Source: Oscillospiraceae bacterium (lineage in GTDB: Bacteria; Bacillota_A; Clostridia; Oscillospirales; Ruminococcaceae). Taken from it: a stretch of 6,512 nucleotides of DNA. The translations under genes and the position numbers were made by a program. The number at the start of each line of letters is the position of its first letter. Within the stretch, counting starts at the first letter, position 1. Positions 1-5,457 of the stretch are shown one piece after another. The notes below the pieces were generated by a model. It did no database searches. It saw only the letters and a list, made by a program, of their open reading frames with translations, and had not been told where the DNA came from. The stretch covers positions 1 through 6,512 of the forward strand of contig CAAFWX010000367.1 in the NCBI GenBank assembly GCA_900766795.1, given 5' to 3'.

Positions 1-616
1 CGTCATGGATATATGTGTTGGTTCTGACGATTCGCAGGCATGATATTTCCCCGCCCGTCTGAGCCTTGTATGCGTCAAGCAGGAGCGTTGGGTTTATGCT
101 CATCTCGTTTCCCGCGGGAAGCCGCAGCGTCAGCGCCTCGGGGCTTGCCTCCCACTCCTCCACCAGCGGCTTCAGGTCAACGGTGACAATGCCTTTCTTG
201 GTCTTTTTTTCGGTAAGTATATGCTCGCTTGCCATAAAATCGCGGAACTTTTCAACATCAATATCACTTTCAACACGGTATTTTGCGGAAGCAATATCCT
301 GATACTTGTACTTCGGCACGGCAATCTCCACCGCCCTTATATCGGGCGGGAGCGCTGCATTAAGCCGCTCCTTAACCTCCTCAAAGGGGATATCCTCCAG
401 CAGACGGAAGTCCATCGCTTCGTGGGTTCCCTCCTGCCCCAGCGACAGCGGGAGCATGAACGAAACATAGGTGTGCGGATTAAAGCCCTCGGTCTGCCAT
501 ACGGGGAGCTTAGTTCGTCTTATCGCGCGTATGACGCAGTTGTTCATATCCAGCGCGGAAATGTACTTTGCGCGGGACAGCTTTGAATAGAATACTCTGG
601 TGTTTACGCTCGGCAT
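1..616 (-). CDS. DUF2344 / TIGR03936 radical SAM-linked protein, 3' end beyond window
   Basis: The reading frame opens at an ATG at 616-614 and stays open to the window edge, giving 205 complete codons. I translated it by hand. It begins MPSVNTRVFYSKLSRAKYIS and contains GFNPHTYVSFMLPLSLG at about residues 44-60, a hallmark of the DUF2344 family that accompanies or is fused to TIGR03960 radical SAM proteins. An arginine-rich helix (residues 30-35) precedes the motif, as is usual in the family. A purine-rich ribosome binding site (AGGGGGGAG on the minus strand) sits just upstream. The gene follows the radical SAM gene by 13 bases, so the two are almost certainly co-transcribed and probably act together. 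No biochemical role is established that I know of; a link to RNA metabolism is often guessed because the pair tends to sit near an RNase G gene, which would lie off this window. Family assignment is strong and function is unknown. The stop codon is not in the window. Confidence 0.9.
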   Translation of the reverse strand, partial: MPSVNTRVFYSKLSRAKYISALDMNNCVIRAIRRTKLPVWQTEGFNPHTYVSFMLPLSLGQEGTHEAMDFRLLEDIPFEEVKERLNAALPPDIRAVEIAVPKYKYQDIASAKYRVESDIDVEKFRDFMASEHILTEKKTKKGIVTVDLKPLVEEWEASPEALTLRLPAGNEMSINPTLLLDAYKAQTGGEISCLRIVRTNTYIHD

Positions 617-629
617 TTTTCTCCCCCCC

Positions 630-2501
630 TTATCTTATCCTGCTGCAAGGACCTGCGCCCACGTTCTTTATCACGCCGCAATTTGAGCACTTCTCGCGGC
701 AGTTGGGCGTGCAGACTGCCCTATGTGCGCGCTTGTTCTCCTCCACAAGAAAATCATGGGACACAAGCAAATTCATGTGACTCCACGGCGCAACCTCGTC
801 ATAGCTGCGGCGACGGTTTGCATAGAACGCCATATCAAGCCCGCACTCGTCAAACGCCTGCTGCCACTTGGCGAAATCGAAATACTCGTCCCAGCCGTCA
901 AGCACGCAGCCTTTCTTCCACGCGGCATAGATTGCCTTGCCAACGCGCCTGTCGCCTCTTGCAAGCACCGCTTCTATCAGAGATACGGGGTACTTGCTTC
1001 GGGAAATGGTTATCTTTCGGTCGGTGGCGTAATCCATGATGTGCTTCTGGCGCTCCTTTATTACCTCCTCGGTTGCCTGCGGCTCAAACTCAAAAGCTGT
1101 GAACGGCTTCGGAATAAATGTCGAAAGCGAGATAGAAACCGACGGTCTGCCCTTGGCATGGTTCGGGGTGGCGTAAAACTGCTCTATGACCGCTTTTGCA
1201 AGGTCGTAGATTCCCTCGATGTCCTCGTTGGTTTCGGTCGGAAGTCCCAGCATGAAATAGAGCTTTATCGCAGTGTACCCGCCCTCAAACGCAATCTTCA
1301 CGCTGTCCATAACGTTCTGCTCGGTGACGTTTTTGTTGATGACATCGCGCAGGCGCTGAGTTCCCGCTTCGGGCGCAAAGGTAAGGCCGCTGCGCCGCAC
1401 GTCGCTTATCTTCTCAAGCATTTCTGTGCTGAAACGGTCAACACGCAGCGACGGCAGCGAAAGGTTTATTCCCTCGGCGCTCGTATAGTCCACCAAATCG
1501 GTGAGCAGCCCCTCAATGTCCTTATAATCTCCCGTGGACAGCGAGGAAAGCGACACCTCGTCATAGCCCGTGCTTTCGCACAGGCACTTTGTCTGGCGCA
1601 TGATGGTGTCCTTTTCCTTTTCGCGGAACGGACGGTAAATGTACCCCGCCTGACAGAAGCGGCAGCCGCGGATACACCCGCGAAGCACCTCCACAACGGC
1701 TCTGTCGTGTACGATTCCCGTAAACGGCACAACAAAGCTTTCGGGCGCGTATACCTTGTCGAAGTCCTCTATAATGCGCTTTTTTACCTGCGTGGGCGCT
1801 CCGTCGCGGGGAGTTATCGCCTGTACGGTGCCGTCCTCGTTGTAGGTCACGTCGTAGAGCGAGGGAACGTAGATTCCCTCAATCTGCGCGGCGCGGCGGA
1901 GGAACTCCCGCTTTGAGCAGCCCTGCTTCTTACACTCCTCCATCAGCGCCATCATCTCGAGATTAACTTCCTCGCCCTCGCCCAGCACGAACAGGTCGAA
2001 GAAGTCCGCGATAGGCTCGGCATTGCAGACGCAGGGACCGCCGCCCATAACAATCGGGGTAAGGCTCTCGCGCTCGGCGCTCAGCACGGGTACTCCCGCA
2101 AGGTCGAGCATTTCGAGGATAGTGGTGTAGCACATCTCGTACTGAATCGTGAATCCGATGAAATCAAAATCCTTTATCGGGTCAAGGCTCTCCAAGCCGT
2201 AGAGCGGGATATTGCGGCTGCGCATTTCGGCTTCCATATCTGGAAGCGGCATAAACACGCGCTCGCACCAGTAATTCTCAACGCGGTTTTTCAGCCCGTA
2301 AAGTATCTTCATTCCGAGGTGGCTCATGCCGATTTCATAGGTGTCCGGAAAGCAGAATGCAAAGCGGATGTCCACCTTGCTCTTGTCCTTTTGCACCGCG
2401 CCCACTTCCCCGCCGATATAGCGCGAGGGCTTCTGCACCGAAAGCAGGAACTCGTCCAGCCTGCTCATCATCTCTGTGTTTTTGTAAAGATTTTCCGACA
2501 T
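630..2501 (-). CDS. TIGR03960-family B12-binding-like radical SAM protein
   Basis: A 623-residue protein. The radical SAM cluster motif CxxxCxxC is C276, C280, C283 in the text LRGCIRGCRFCQAGYIYRP; these cysteines would hold the 4Fe-4S cluster that cleaves S-adenosylmethionine. The N-terminal part (about 40-200) looks like the cobalamin-binding-like domain of such enzymes, ending in VMGGGPCVCNAEP and the FVLGEGEE loop. I see no canonical DxHxxG cobalamin motif; the nearest text is MSHLGM at about 59-64. The barrel continues through FAPEAGTQRLR (376-386) and GGYTAIKLYFMLGLPTE (407-423). The last 30 residues hold a second cysteine group (C597, C601, C605, C608, C619), which may bind a metal or a second cluster. 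The start at 2501 is supported by AAGGAG at 2514-2509 and a promoter just upstream. The gene leads a two-gene operon with the DUF2344 protein. Substrate and reaction are unknown. Confidence 0.94.
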   Translation of the reverse strand: MSENLYKNTEMMSRLDEFLLSVQKPSRYIGGEVGAVQKDKSKVDIRFAFCFPDTYEIGMSHLGMKILYGLKNRVENYWCERVFMPLPDMEAEMRSRNIPLYGLESLDPIKDFDFIGFTIQYEMCYTTILEMLDLAGVPVLSAERESLTPIVMGGGPCVCNAEPIADFFDLFVLGEGEEVNLEMMALMEECKKQGCSKREFLRRAAQIEGIYVPSLYDVTYNEDGTVQAITPRDGAPTQVKKRIIEDFDKVYAPESFVVPFTGIVHDRAVVEVLRGCIRGCRFCQAGYIYRPFREKEKDTIMRQTKCLCESTGYDEVSLSSLSTGDYKDIEGLLTDLVDYTSAEGINLSLPSLRVDRFSTEMLEKISDVRRSGLTFAPEAGTQRLRDVINKNVTEQNVMDSVKIAFEGGYTAIKLYFMLGLPTETNEDIEGIYDLAKAVIEQFYATPNHAKGRPSVSISLSTFIPKPFTAFEFEPQATEEVIKERQKHIMDYATDRKITISRSKYPVSLIEAVLARGDRRVGKAIYAAWKKGCVLDGWDEYFDFAKWQQAFDECGLDMAFYANRRRSYDEVAPWSHMNLLVSHDFLVEENKRAHRAVCTPNCREKCSNCGVIKNVGAGPCSRIR

Positions 2502-2537
2502 TTTTGTTCTCCTTTTTGAGGGTACATACTTAAATTA

Positions 2538-2566
2538 ATTATATCACACCCGCGCGGATTTTACAA
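2538..2566 (-). promoter_or_regulatory. Sigma-A promoter of the radical SAM operon
   Basis: On the minus strand, TTGTAA (2566-2561) is separated by 17 bases from a perfect TATAAT (2543-2538). The -35 box has two mismatches to TTGACA. Transcription would begin near 2530, about 30 bases before the radical SAM start codon, which places the AAGGAG ribosome binding site inside a short untranslated leader. Confidence 0.7.
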
Positions 2567-2603
2567 TACAGAATTTCACCGCTTCACGTTTTTTTCACCA
2601 CAC

Positions 2604-2632
2604 TTGACAACGCAGTGCGGAAAAGGTATAAT
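2604..2632 (+). promoter_or_regulatory. Perfect-consensus sigma-A promoter of the YkgJ-like gene
   Basis: TTGACA at 2604-2609, a 17-base spacer and TATAAT at 2627-2632 match the housekeeping consensus at all twelve positions. The predicted start near 2639 leaves an untranslated leader of about 50 bases before the ATG at 2690. It is divergent from the radical SAM promoter; the two -35 boxes are about 37 bases apart, so binding of polymerase or a regulator at one could affect the other. Confidence 0.85.
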
Positions 2633-2689
2633 AATAACAGCGCCGCGCCGGAATTATCCGAACGCAGCTTTTTATAGGAGAGGAATAAT

Positions 2690-3172
2690 ATGCTAAAAGA
2701 AATTCTCGACCCCGCAGAATGTGCAGAATGCAGGATATGCTGCGGGTTTGTCGAATCCGACAAGTGGGAGATTCCGCTGGTGTTCGGTGAGCTTGCCGAA
2801 CATCTGCAAAGCAGGTACCCACGGAAACTGGTTCCCCGCGCAAATGAATACGTTTTTGACATGGAGTTTCACGGCAGCGAAATAATCCCCTGCCCCGCGC
2901 TCACCGACAAGGGCTGCGCACTTGGGGACGGCAAGCCCTTTGACTGCCGCGTGTGGCCGTTTCGCGTAAACGACCTCAACGGAACGCAGGTCATTACCGC
3001 TTCCCCCGTCTGCCCCGCTGTCAGCAAGCTTCCGCTGAAAACAATTTCGGAATTTGTGAACGGCGGTTTCTCGCAGAAAATGTTTGCCGAAGCAGACCTT
3101 CACCCCGACATGGTAAAGCCCTATATAAGCGGATATCCCATTGTCTGCGTCAGAAATGCGGGCGAAATGTAA
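2690..3172 (+). CDS. YkgJ-like cysteine-cluster protein (CxxCxxCC)
   Basis: A 160-residue soluble protein. Near the N-terminus it carries CAECRICC (C11, C14, C17, C18), the CxxCxxCC signature of the YkgJ / UPF0153 family of putative zinc- or iron-binding proteins. A second group follows in CPALTDKGC (C68, C76) and PFDCRVWPF (C86), the usual companion segment of the family, plus C108 and C153. No signal peptide or membrane segment is seen. The start is fixed by GGAGAGG at 2677-2683 and a perfect promoter upstream. The gene appears to be transcribed alone, ending in a hairpin at 3193-3230. Metal ligation by the cysteines is a family inference and no reaction is known. Its divergent placement beside a radical SAM operon is suggestive of a shared iron-sulfur theme but proves nothing. 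Confidence 0.85.
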   Translation: MLKEILDPAECAECRICCGFVESDKWEIPLVFGELAEHLQSRYPRKLVPRANEYVFDMEFHGSEIIPCPALTDKGCALGDGKPFDCRVWPFRVNDLNGTQVITASPVCPAVSKLPLKTISEFVNGGFSQKMFAEADLHPDMVKPYISGYPIVCVRNAGEM

Positions 3173-3192
3173 ACTGATATTAACATTTGTGT

Positions 3193-3230
3193 AATCTCCG
3201 ATTGGTTGAAAACCGTCGGAGATTTTGTTA
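3193..3230 (+). terminator. Hairpin after the YkgJ-like gene, weak T-tail; overlaps the next promoter
   Basis: AATCTCCGA (3193-3201) pairs perfectly with TCGGAGATT (3216-3224). An inner TGGTT/AACCG arm continues the stem with one bulged T (3202) and closes on a GAA loop. The tail TTGTTAT is a poor T-tract, so termination efficiency is uncertain. The same bases contain the -35 box of the next gene, so the palindrome may instead, or also, be an operator. Confidence 0.55.
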
Positions 3231-3234
3231 TAAT
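3206..3234 (+). promoter_or_regulatory. Sigma-A promoter of the regulator-ABC exporter operon
   Basis: TTGAAA (3206-3211), a 17-base spacer and TATAAT (3229-3234). The -35 box lies at the top of the preceding hairpin and the right arm of that palindrome fills the spacer. Transcription would start near 3241, right at the AAGGAG ribosome binding site, giving a very short leader before the ATG at 3260. Confidence 0.75.
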
Positions 3235-3242
3235 AGCATTAC

Positions 3243-3248
3243 AAGGAG
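3243..3248 (+). promoter_or_regulatory. Ribosome binding site that sets the regulator start
   Basis: AAGGAG lies 11 bases before the ATG at 3260. Nearer ATGs at 3249 and 3255 are in another frame that yields no recognisable protein. A longer in-frame start at TTG 3206 would lie inside the -35 box, upstream of the predicted transcript start, so it is excluded. Confidence 0.7.
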
Positions 3249-3259
3249 ATGAAAATGTT

Positions 3260-3643
3260 ATGGCAATTGATTTTAACAACCTTAAGATTTACAGAAAGCA
3301 AAACGGGTATACGCAAGAACAGATTGCGGAAAAGCTCGGAGTTTCGCGGCAGGCGGTTGCAAAATGGGAGCGCGGCGAGTCGCTGCCCGACATTGAGAAT
3401 GTCATTGCCCTTGCCGACCTTTACGAGGTGAGCGTTGATTTTCTCGTGCGGAACATGAACAACACGCCGACCGACGCAGAAAAAAAGCACATGTTCGGGT
3501 TCTCGAAAATTAACGACAAGGGGCAGATTACCCTGCCGAAAAAGTGCCGCGAGGTGTTCGGGCTTAGCGCGGGCGACGCACTTCTTATCCTCGGCGACGA
3601 GGACAAGGGAATCGCACTTGTGAAGCTTAAGGAAATGCTTTGA
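3260..3643 (+). CDS. XRE-type HTH plus AbrB-like domain transcriptional regulator
   Basis: A 127-residue protein with two DNA-binding modules. Residues about 8-62 form an XRE/Cro-like helix-turn-helix (LKIYRKQNGYTQEQIAEKLG, then VSRQAVAKWERGESLPD, then IENVIALADLYEVSVDFLV). Residues about 81-122 read as an AbrB/SpoVT/MazE swapped-hairpin domain (FSKINDKGQITLPKKCREVF, then GLSAGDALLIL). The AbrB-like part may serve mainly for dimerisation or for added DNA contact. The gene is first in a unit with an ABC ATPase 26 bases downstream and its permease, so it most plausibly controls this exporter and itself. The palindrome over its promoter is a natural candidate operator. The inducing signal cannot be read from the sequence; no separate ligand-binding domain is present. 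Confidence 0.88.
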   Translation: MAIDFNNLKIYRKQNGYTQEQIAEKLGVSRQAVAKWERGESLPDIENVIALADLYEVSVDFLVRNMNNTPTDAEKKHMFGFSKINDKGQITLPKKCREVFGLSAGDALLILGDEDKGIALVKLKEML

Positions 3644-3654
3644 CATACTATAAA

Positions 3655-3660
3655 AAGGAG
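3655..3660 (+). promoter_or_regulatory. Ribosome binding site that sets the ABC ATPase start
   Basis: AAGGAG is followed by a 9-base spacer and ATG at 3670. A longer in-frame TTG start at 3640 would overlap the regulator's stop codon and lie upstream of this site, so 3670 is preferred. Confidence 0.8.
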
Positions 3661-3669
3661 CTGACAGCA

Positions 3670-4398
3670 ATGCTTGCAATCGAAGCAAAGGGACTTACTA
3701 AAAAATACAAGACAAAAACGGCGGTAGACGGGCTTGACCTCGCGATAGACGAGGGGGAACTGTTTGCGCTTCTCGGCGTAAACGGCGCGGGCAAAACCAC
3801 AACAATAAGAATGCTCACCTGTCTTAGTGAGCCGACATCGGGCGAGTGCTCGGTTTTCGGGCACTCCTGCAAAAGCGACAAGACAGCGGTGAAAAATACC
3901 GTGGGAATTTCTCCTCAGGATACTGCGGTTGCTGAGAATCTTACCGTAATGGAAAACCTTGTGATGATGTGCGGAATCTTCGGCTTCGACAAGGCGAAAA
4001 CGCAGGCGCAGTGCGAAGAAATGATAAGCCTTTTCAGCATGGAGGAGGTCAGAAACTCCCGCGCAAAAACTCTTTCGGGCGGCTGGAAGCGCAAGCTTTC
4101 CATCGCAATGGCGCTTATCAGCGAGCCGAAGGTGCTGTTCCTTGACGAGCCTACACTTGGTCTTGACGTGCTTGCAAGGCGCGAGCTTTGGAGCGTTATT
4201 TCAAAGCTGAAATCCAAAATCACAATCGTGCTGACAACCCACTACATGGAGGAAGCCGAACAGCTTGCAGACAGAATAGGCGTTATGGTCGGCGGGAAAA
4301 TGATTGCCCTCGGAACGCTTGCGCAGCTTGAAGAGCAGACGGGCGAAAAGGGTCTTGAAAACGTATTTGTTAAGCTTGCAGAGGGAGGTGCAAAGTGA
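3670..4398 (+). CDS. ABC-2 type exporter ATP-binding protein (CcmA/DrrA-like)
   Basis: A 242-residue cytoplasmic ATPase that would power the permease encoded next to it. Walker A is GVNGAGKTT (36-44), the Q-loop glutamine is Q83 (GISPQD), the signature is LSGGW (135-139), Walker B with the catalytic glutamate is VLFLDEP (155-161; E160), and the switch histidine is H191 in LTTHYMEEAE. All parts needed for ATP hydrolysis are present. The signature continues WKRKLS where many relatives read MRRRL or similar, a conservative variation. Length is short for the family, with no added C-terminal regulatory domain. The stop codon overlaps the permease start by one base (TGATG), implying translational coupling. 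DrrA-like ATPases serve drug, lipid or peptide export, and the cargo here is unknown. Confidence 0.95.
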   Translation: MLAIEAKGLTKKYKTKTAVDGLDLAIDEGELFALLGVNGAGKTTTIRMLTCLSEPTSGECSVFGHSCKSDKTAVKNTVGISPQDTAVAENLTVMENLVMMCGIFGFDKAKTQAQCEEMISLFSMEEVRNSRAKTLSGGWKRKLSIAMALISEPKVLFLDEPTLGLDVLARRELWSVISKLKSKITIVLTTHYMEEAEQLADRIGVMVGGKMIALGTLAQLEEQTGEKGLENVFVKLAEGGAK

Positions 4399-5162
4399 TG
4401 AAAAGAGTATCCGCTTTTTCGGTGAGAATCGCAAAGGAGCTTCTGCGCGACCCGCTAAGCTACATATTCTGCCTTGCATTTCCGCTGGTTATGCTTGTTG
4501 TCATGTCTTTAATCAACGAAAGCATTCCCCCTCAGGCGGGAGTGACCACGTTCCGTATAGACAACCTCGCGGGAGGAATCGCAGTGTTCGGGCTTACCTT
4601 TGTCATGCTGTTCACCTGCCTTTCCATCTCCAAAGACCGCTCAAGCGCGTTCCTGACAAGGCTTTATGCAACCCCCATGACCCCCGGCGGGTTCATTGCG
4701 GGATATCTTCTGCCGGTGCTGGTGCTTGCTGTTATTCAGACTATCATCACCTTTGCGGCAGGATTTGTGGTTTCTCTCATCTCGGGCATTGAGCTGAATG
4801 TTCTCGGGCTGCTGCTGGCGATTGTGATGTCCATTCCCACAGGCGTGCTTATGACAGGCTTCGGGCTGCTTTTCGGAAGTCTGTTCAACGAAAAGGCAGC
4901 GCCCGGTCTGTGCTCCATCGTCATCTCGCTTTCAAGCTTCCTCGGCGGTATTTTCTTCGACCCCGACTCCACAGGCGGTATTCTTCTCACAATCTGCAAG
5001 GCGCTGCCGTTCTACCATGCCGTAAAATGCGCACGGCTGGTTTGCGCACTGGATTTTGACGGCTTCTGGGGGCACTTTGGGATTACGGTGCTTTGGGCGG
5101 TTGTTGTTACCGTTGCAGCGGCAATTGTGTTCAGAAACAAGATGAAAGCAGACCTTTCATAA
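4398..5162 (+). CDS. ABC-2 type transporter permease
   Basis: A 254-residue membrane protein, partner of the preceding ATPase. Six hydrophobic segments fit the ABC-2 permease fold: about 20-39, 58-77, 98-128, 134-158, 170-187 and 224-245. The N-terminus starts with a short amphipathic stretch (MKRVSAFSVRIAKELLRDPL), as in many ABC-2 permeases, where it contacts the ATPase. The text TRLYATPMTPGGFIAGYLL (about 88-105) is typical of the DrrB/YhgE-like permease core after the second helix. The ATG at 4398 overlaps the ATPase stop; GTG at 4395 is a possible start adding one residue. GGAGG at 4384-4388 serves either. The last residues (RNKMKADLS) are cytoplasmic. A terminator hairpin follows, so this is the last gene of the unit. 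Substrate unknown. Confidence 0.92.
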   Translation: MKRVSAFSVRIAKELLRDPLSYIFCLAFPLVMLVVMSLINESIPPQAGVTTFRIDNLAGGIAVFGLTFVMLFTCLSISKDRSSAFLTRLYATPMTPGGFIAGYLLPVLVLAVIQTIITFAAGFVVSLISGIELNVLGLLLAIVMSIPTGVLMTGFGLLFGSLFNEKAAPGLCSIVISLSSFLGGIFFDPDSTGGILLTICKALPFYHAVKCARLVCALDFDGFWGHFGITVLWAVVVTVAAAIVFRNKMKADLS

Positions 5163-5167
5163 TCCAC

Positions 5168-5198
5168 AACGGGCGGGCAGTTTTCTGTCCGTCCGTTT
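5168..5198 (+). terminator. Hairpin terminator of the ABC exporter operon
   Basis: AACGGGCGGGCAG and CTGTCCGTCCGTT form a stem of 13 pairs, two of them G-U, around a TTTT loop, beginning six bases after the permease stop. The T-tail is short (TTT counting the stem end), so the site may be leaky, but the stem is strong and well placed. Confidence 0.65.
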
Positions 5199-5237
5199 CA
5201 GTCTGTCGAAAAAGATTGTTTTTGTGCGGCGGAAATA

Positions 5238-5266
5238 TTGACAAAATCGGCTTTGCGTGTTATAAT
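5238..5266 (+). promoter_or_regulatory. Perfect-consensus sigma-A promoter of the hisS leader
   Basis: TTGACA (5238-5243), a 17-base spacer and TATAAT (5261-5266) match consensus at every hexamer position. Transcription would begin near 5273, about 185 bases before hisS, leaving a long leader that contains a small reading frame and a terminator-like hairpin. Such a strong promoter makes sense if output is set by attenuation rather than initiation. Confidence 0.88.
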
Positions 5267-5297
5267 TAGGGTATATTATCCGAAAGGAACAACCATC

Positions 5298-5330
5298 ATG
5301 AAAATTATGCTTCATCATCACCATAGCTAG
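5298..5330 (+). CDS. Histidine-rich leader peptide of the hisS attenuator (MKIMLHHHHS)
   Basis: A complete mini-gene of ten codons and a TAG stop. Codons 6-9 are CAT CAT CAC CAT, four histidines in a row. AAAGGA at 5283-5288 lies 9 bases before the ATG, the same type of site as used by hisS itself (AAAGGA at 5444-5449). The promoter is about 30 bases upstream and a GC-rich hairpin with a T-tract lies downstream, before the histidyl-tRNA synthetase gene. Four tandem histidines by chance, in this place and in frame with a ribosome binding site, is very unlikely. The peptide probably has no function of its own: its translation would sense charged histidyl-tRNA, with ribosomes pausing at the histidine codons when it is scarce. 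It plays the part of the enterobacterial hisL peptide but shows no other likeness to it. Confidence 0.85.
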   Translation: MKIMLHHHHS

Positions 5331-5337
5331 AGCGATT

Positions 5338-5379
5338 GCGCCTGAATTACAGGTGTGACCGCCGTTTGTTATGCCTGTG
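5338..5379 (+). promoter_or_regulatory. Competing RNA helices in the hisS leader
   Basis: Found by hand pairing. Segment A, GCGCCTG (5338-5344), can pair with CAGGTGT (5350-5356; two G-U pairs, AATTA loop). Segment B, ACAGGTGT (5349-5356), can instead pair with ATGCCTGT (5371-5378; eight pairs, two G-U). The two helices exclude each other. Part of the third segment, CCTGTG (5374-5379), can also pair with CACGGG (5425-5430) in the right arm of the terminator hairpin. I could not find a strong antiterminator covering the left arm at 5409-5414, so the exact switch is unresolved. Confidence 0.4.
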
Positions 5380-5408
5380 TGATGTTGTGAGGGTAAGAAA
5401 AATCCTAC

Positions 5409-5442
5409 GTCCCGCGGGCAGTTCCACGGGACTTATTTTTTT
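5409..5442 (+). terminator. Attenuator terminator in front of hisS
   Basis: GTCCCG (5409-5414) pairs with CGGGAC (5427-5432). After a C-A mismatch the stem continues GGG/TCC with one G-U pair and closes on CAGT. TTATTTTTTT (5433-5442) follows at once. This is a good intrinsic terminator placed before the hisS ribosome binding site, so hisS can be transcribed only by read-through. It lies about 80 bases after the leader-peptide stop. Confidence 0.82.
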
Positions 5443-5457
5443 GAAAGGAAAAAAGAC

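Noticed and set aside
723..1916. A 397-codon open frame on the plus strand
   Set aside because: It lies antisense to the radical SAM gene, which has clear motifs, a promoter and a ribosome binding site. The plus-strand translation matches no family I recognise and reflects codon bias of the real gene.
2693..3103. A 136-codon minus-strand frame opposite the YkgJ-like gene
   Set aside because: It overlaps a gene with a clear cysteine motif and promoter, has no convincing ribosome binding site and no family resemblance.
3206..3259. Longer N-terminus for the XRE-AbrB regulator from a TTG start
   Set aside because: This TTG is the -35 box of the operon's promoter and lies upstream of the predicted transcript start; AAGGAG at 3243-3248 supports ATG 3260.
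5313..5330. CATCATCACCAT followed by a stop as a cloning-vector histidine tag
   Set aside because: The adapter at the contig end makes artefacts worth considering, but only four His codons are present, and the peptide has its own native-style promoter and ribosome binding site directly before hisS.
5273..5442. T-box riboswitch upstream of hisS
   Set aside because: The terminator looks like those of T-boxes, and AGGTGTGACCGCC at 5351-5363 vaguely recalls the T-box sequence, but the UGGN bulge text is broken, it lies too early in the leader, and there is too little room for Stem I ahead of it. The tandem His codons give a better explanation.
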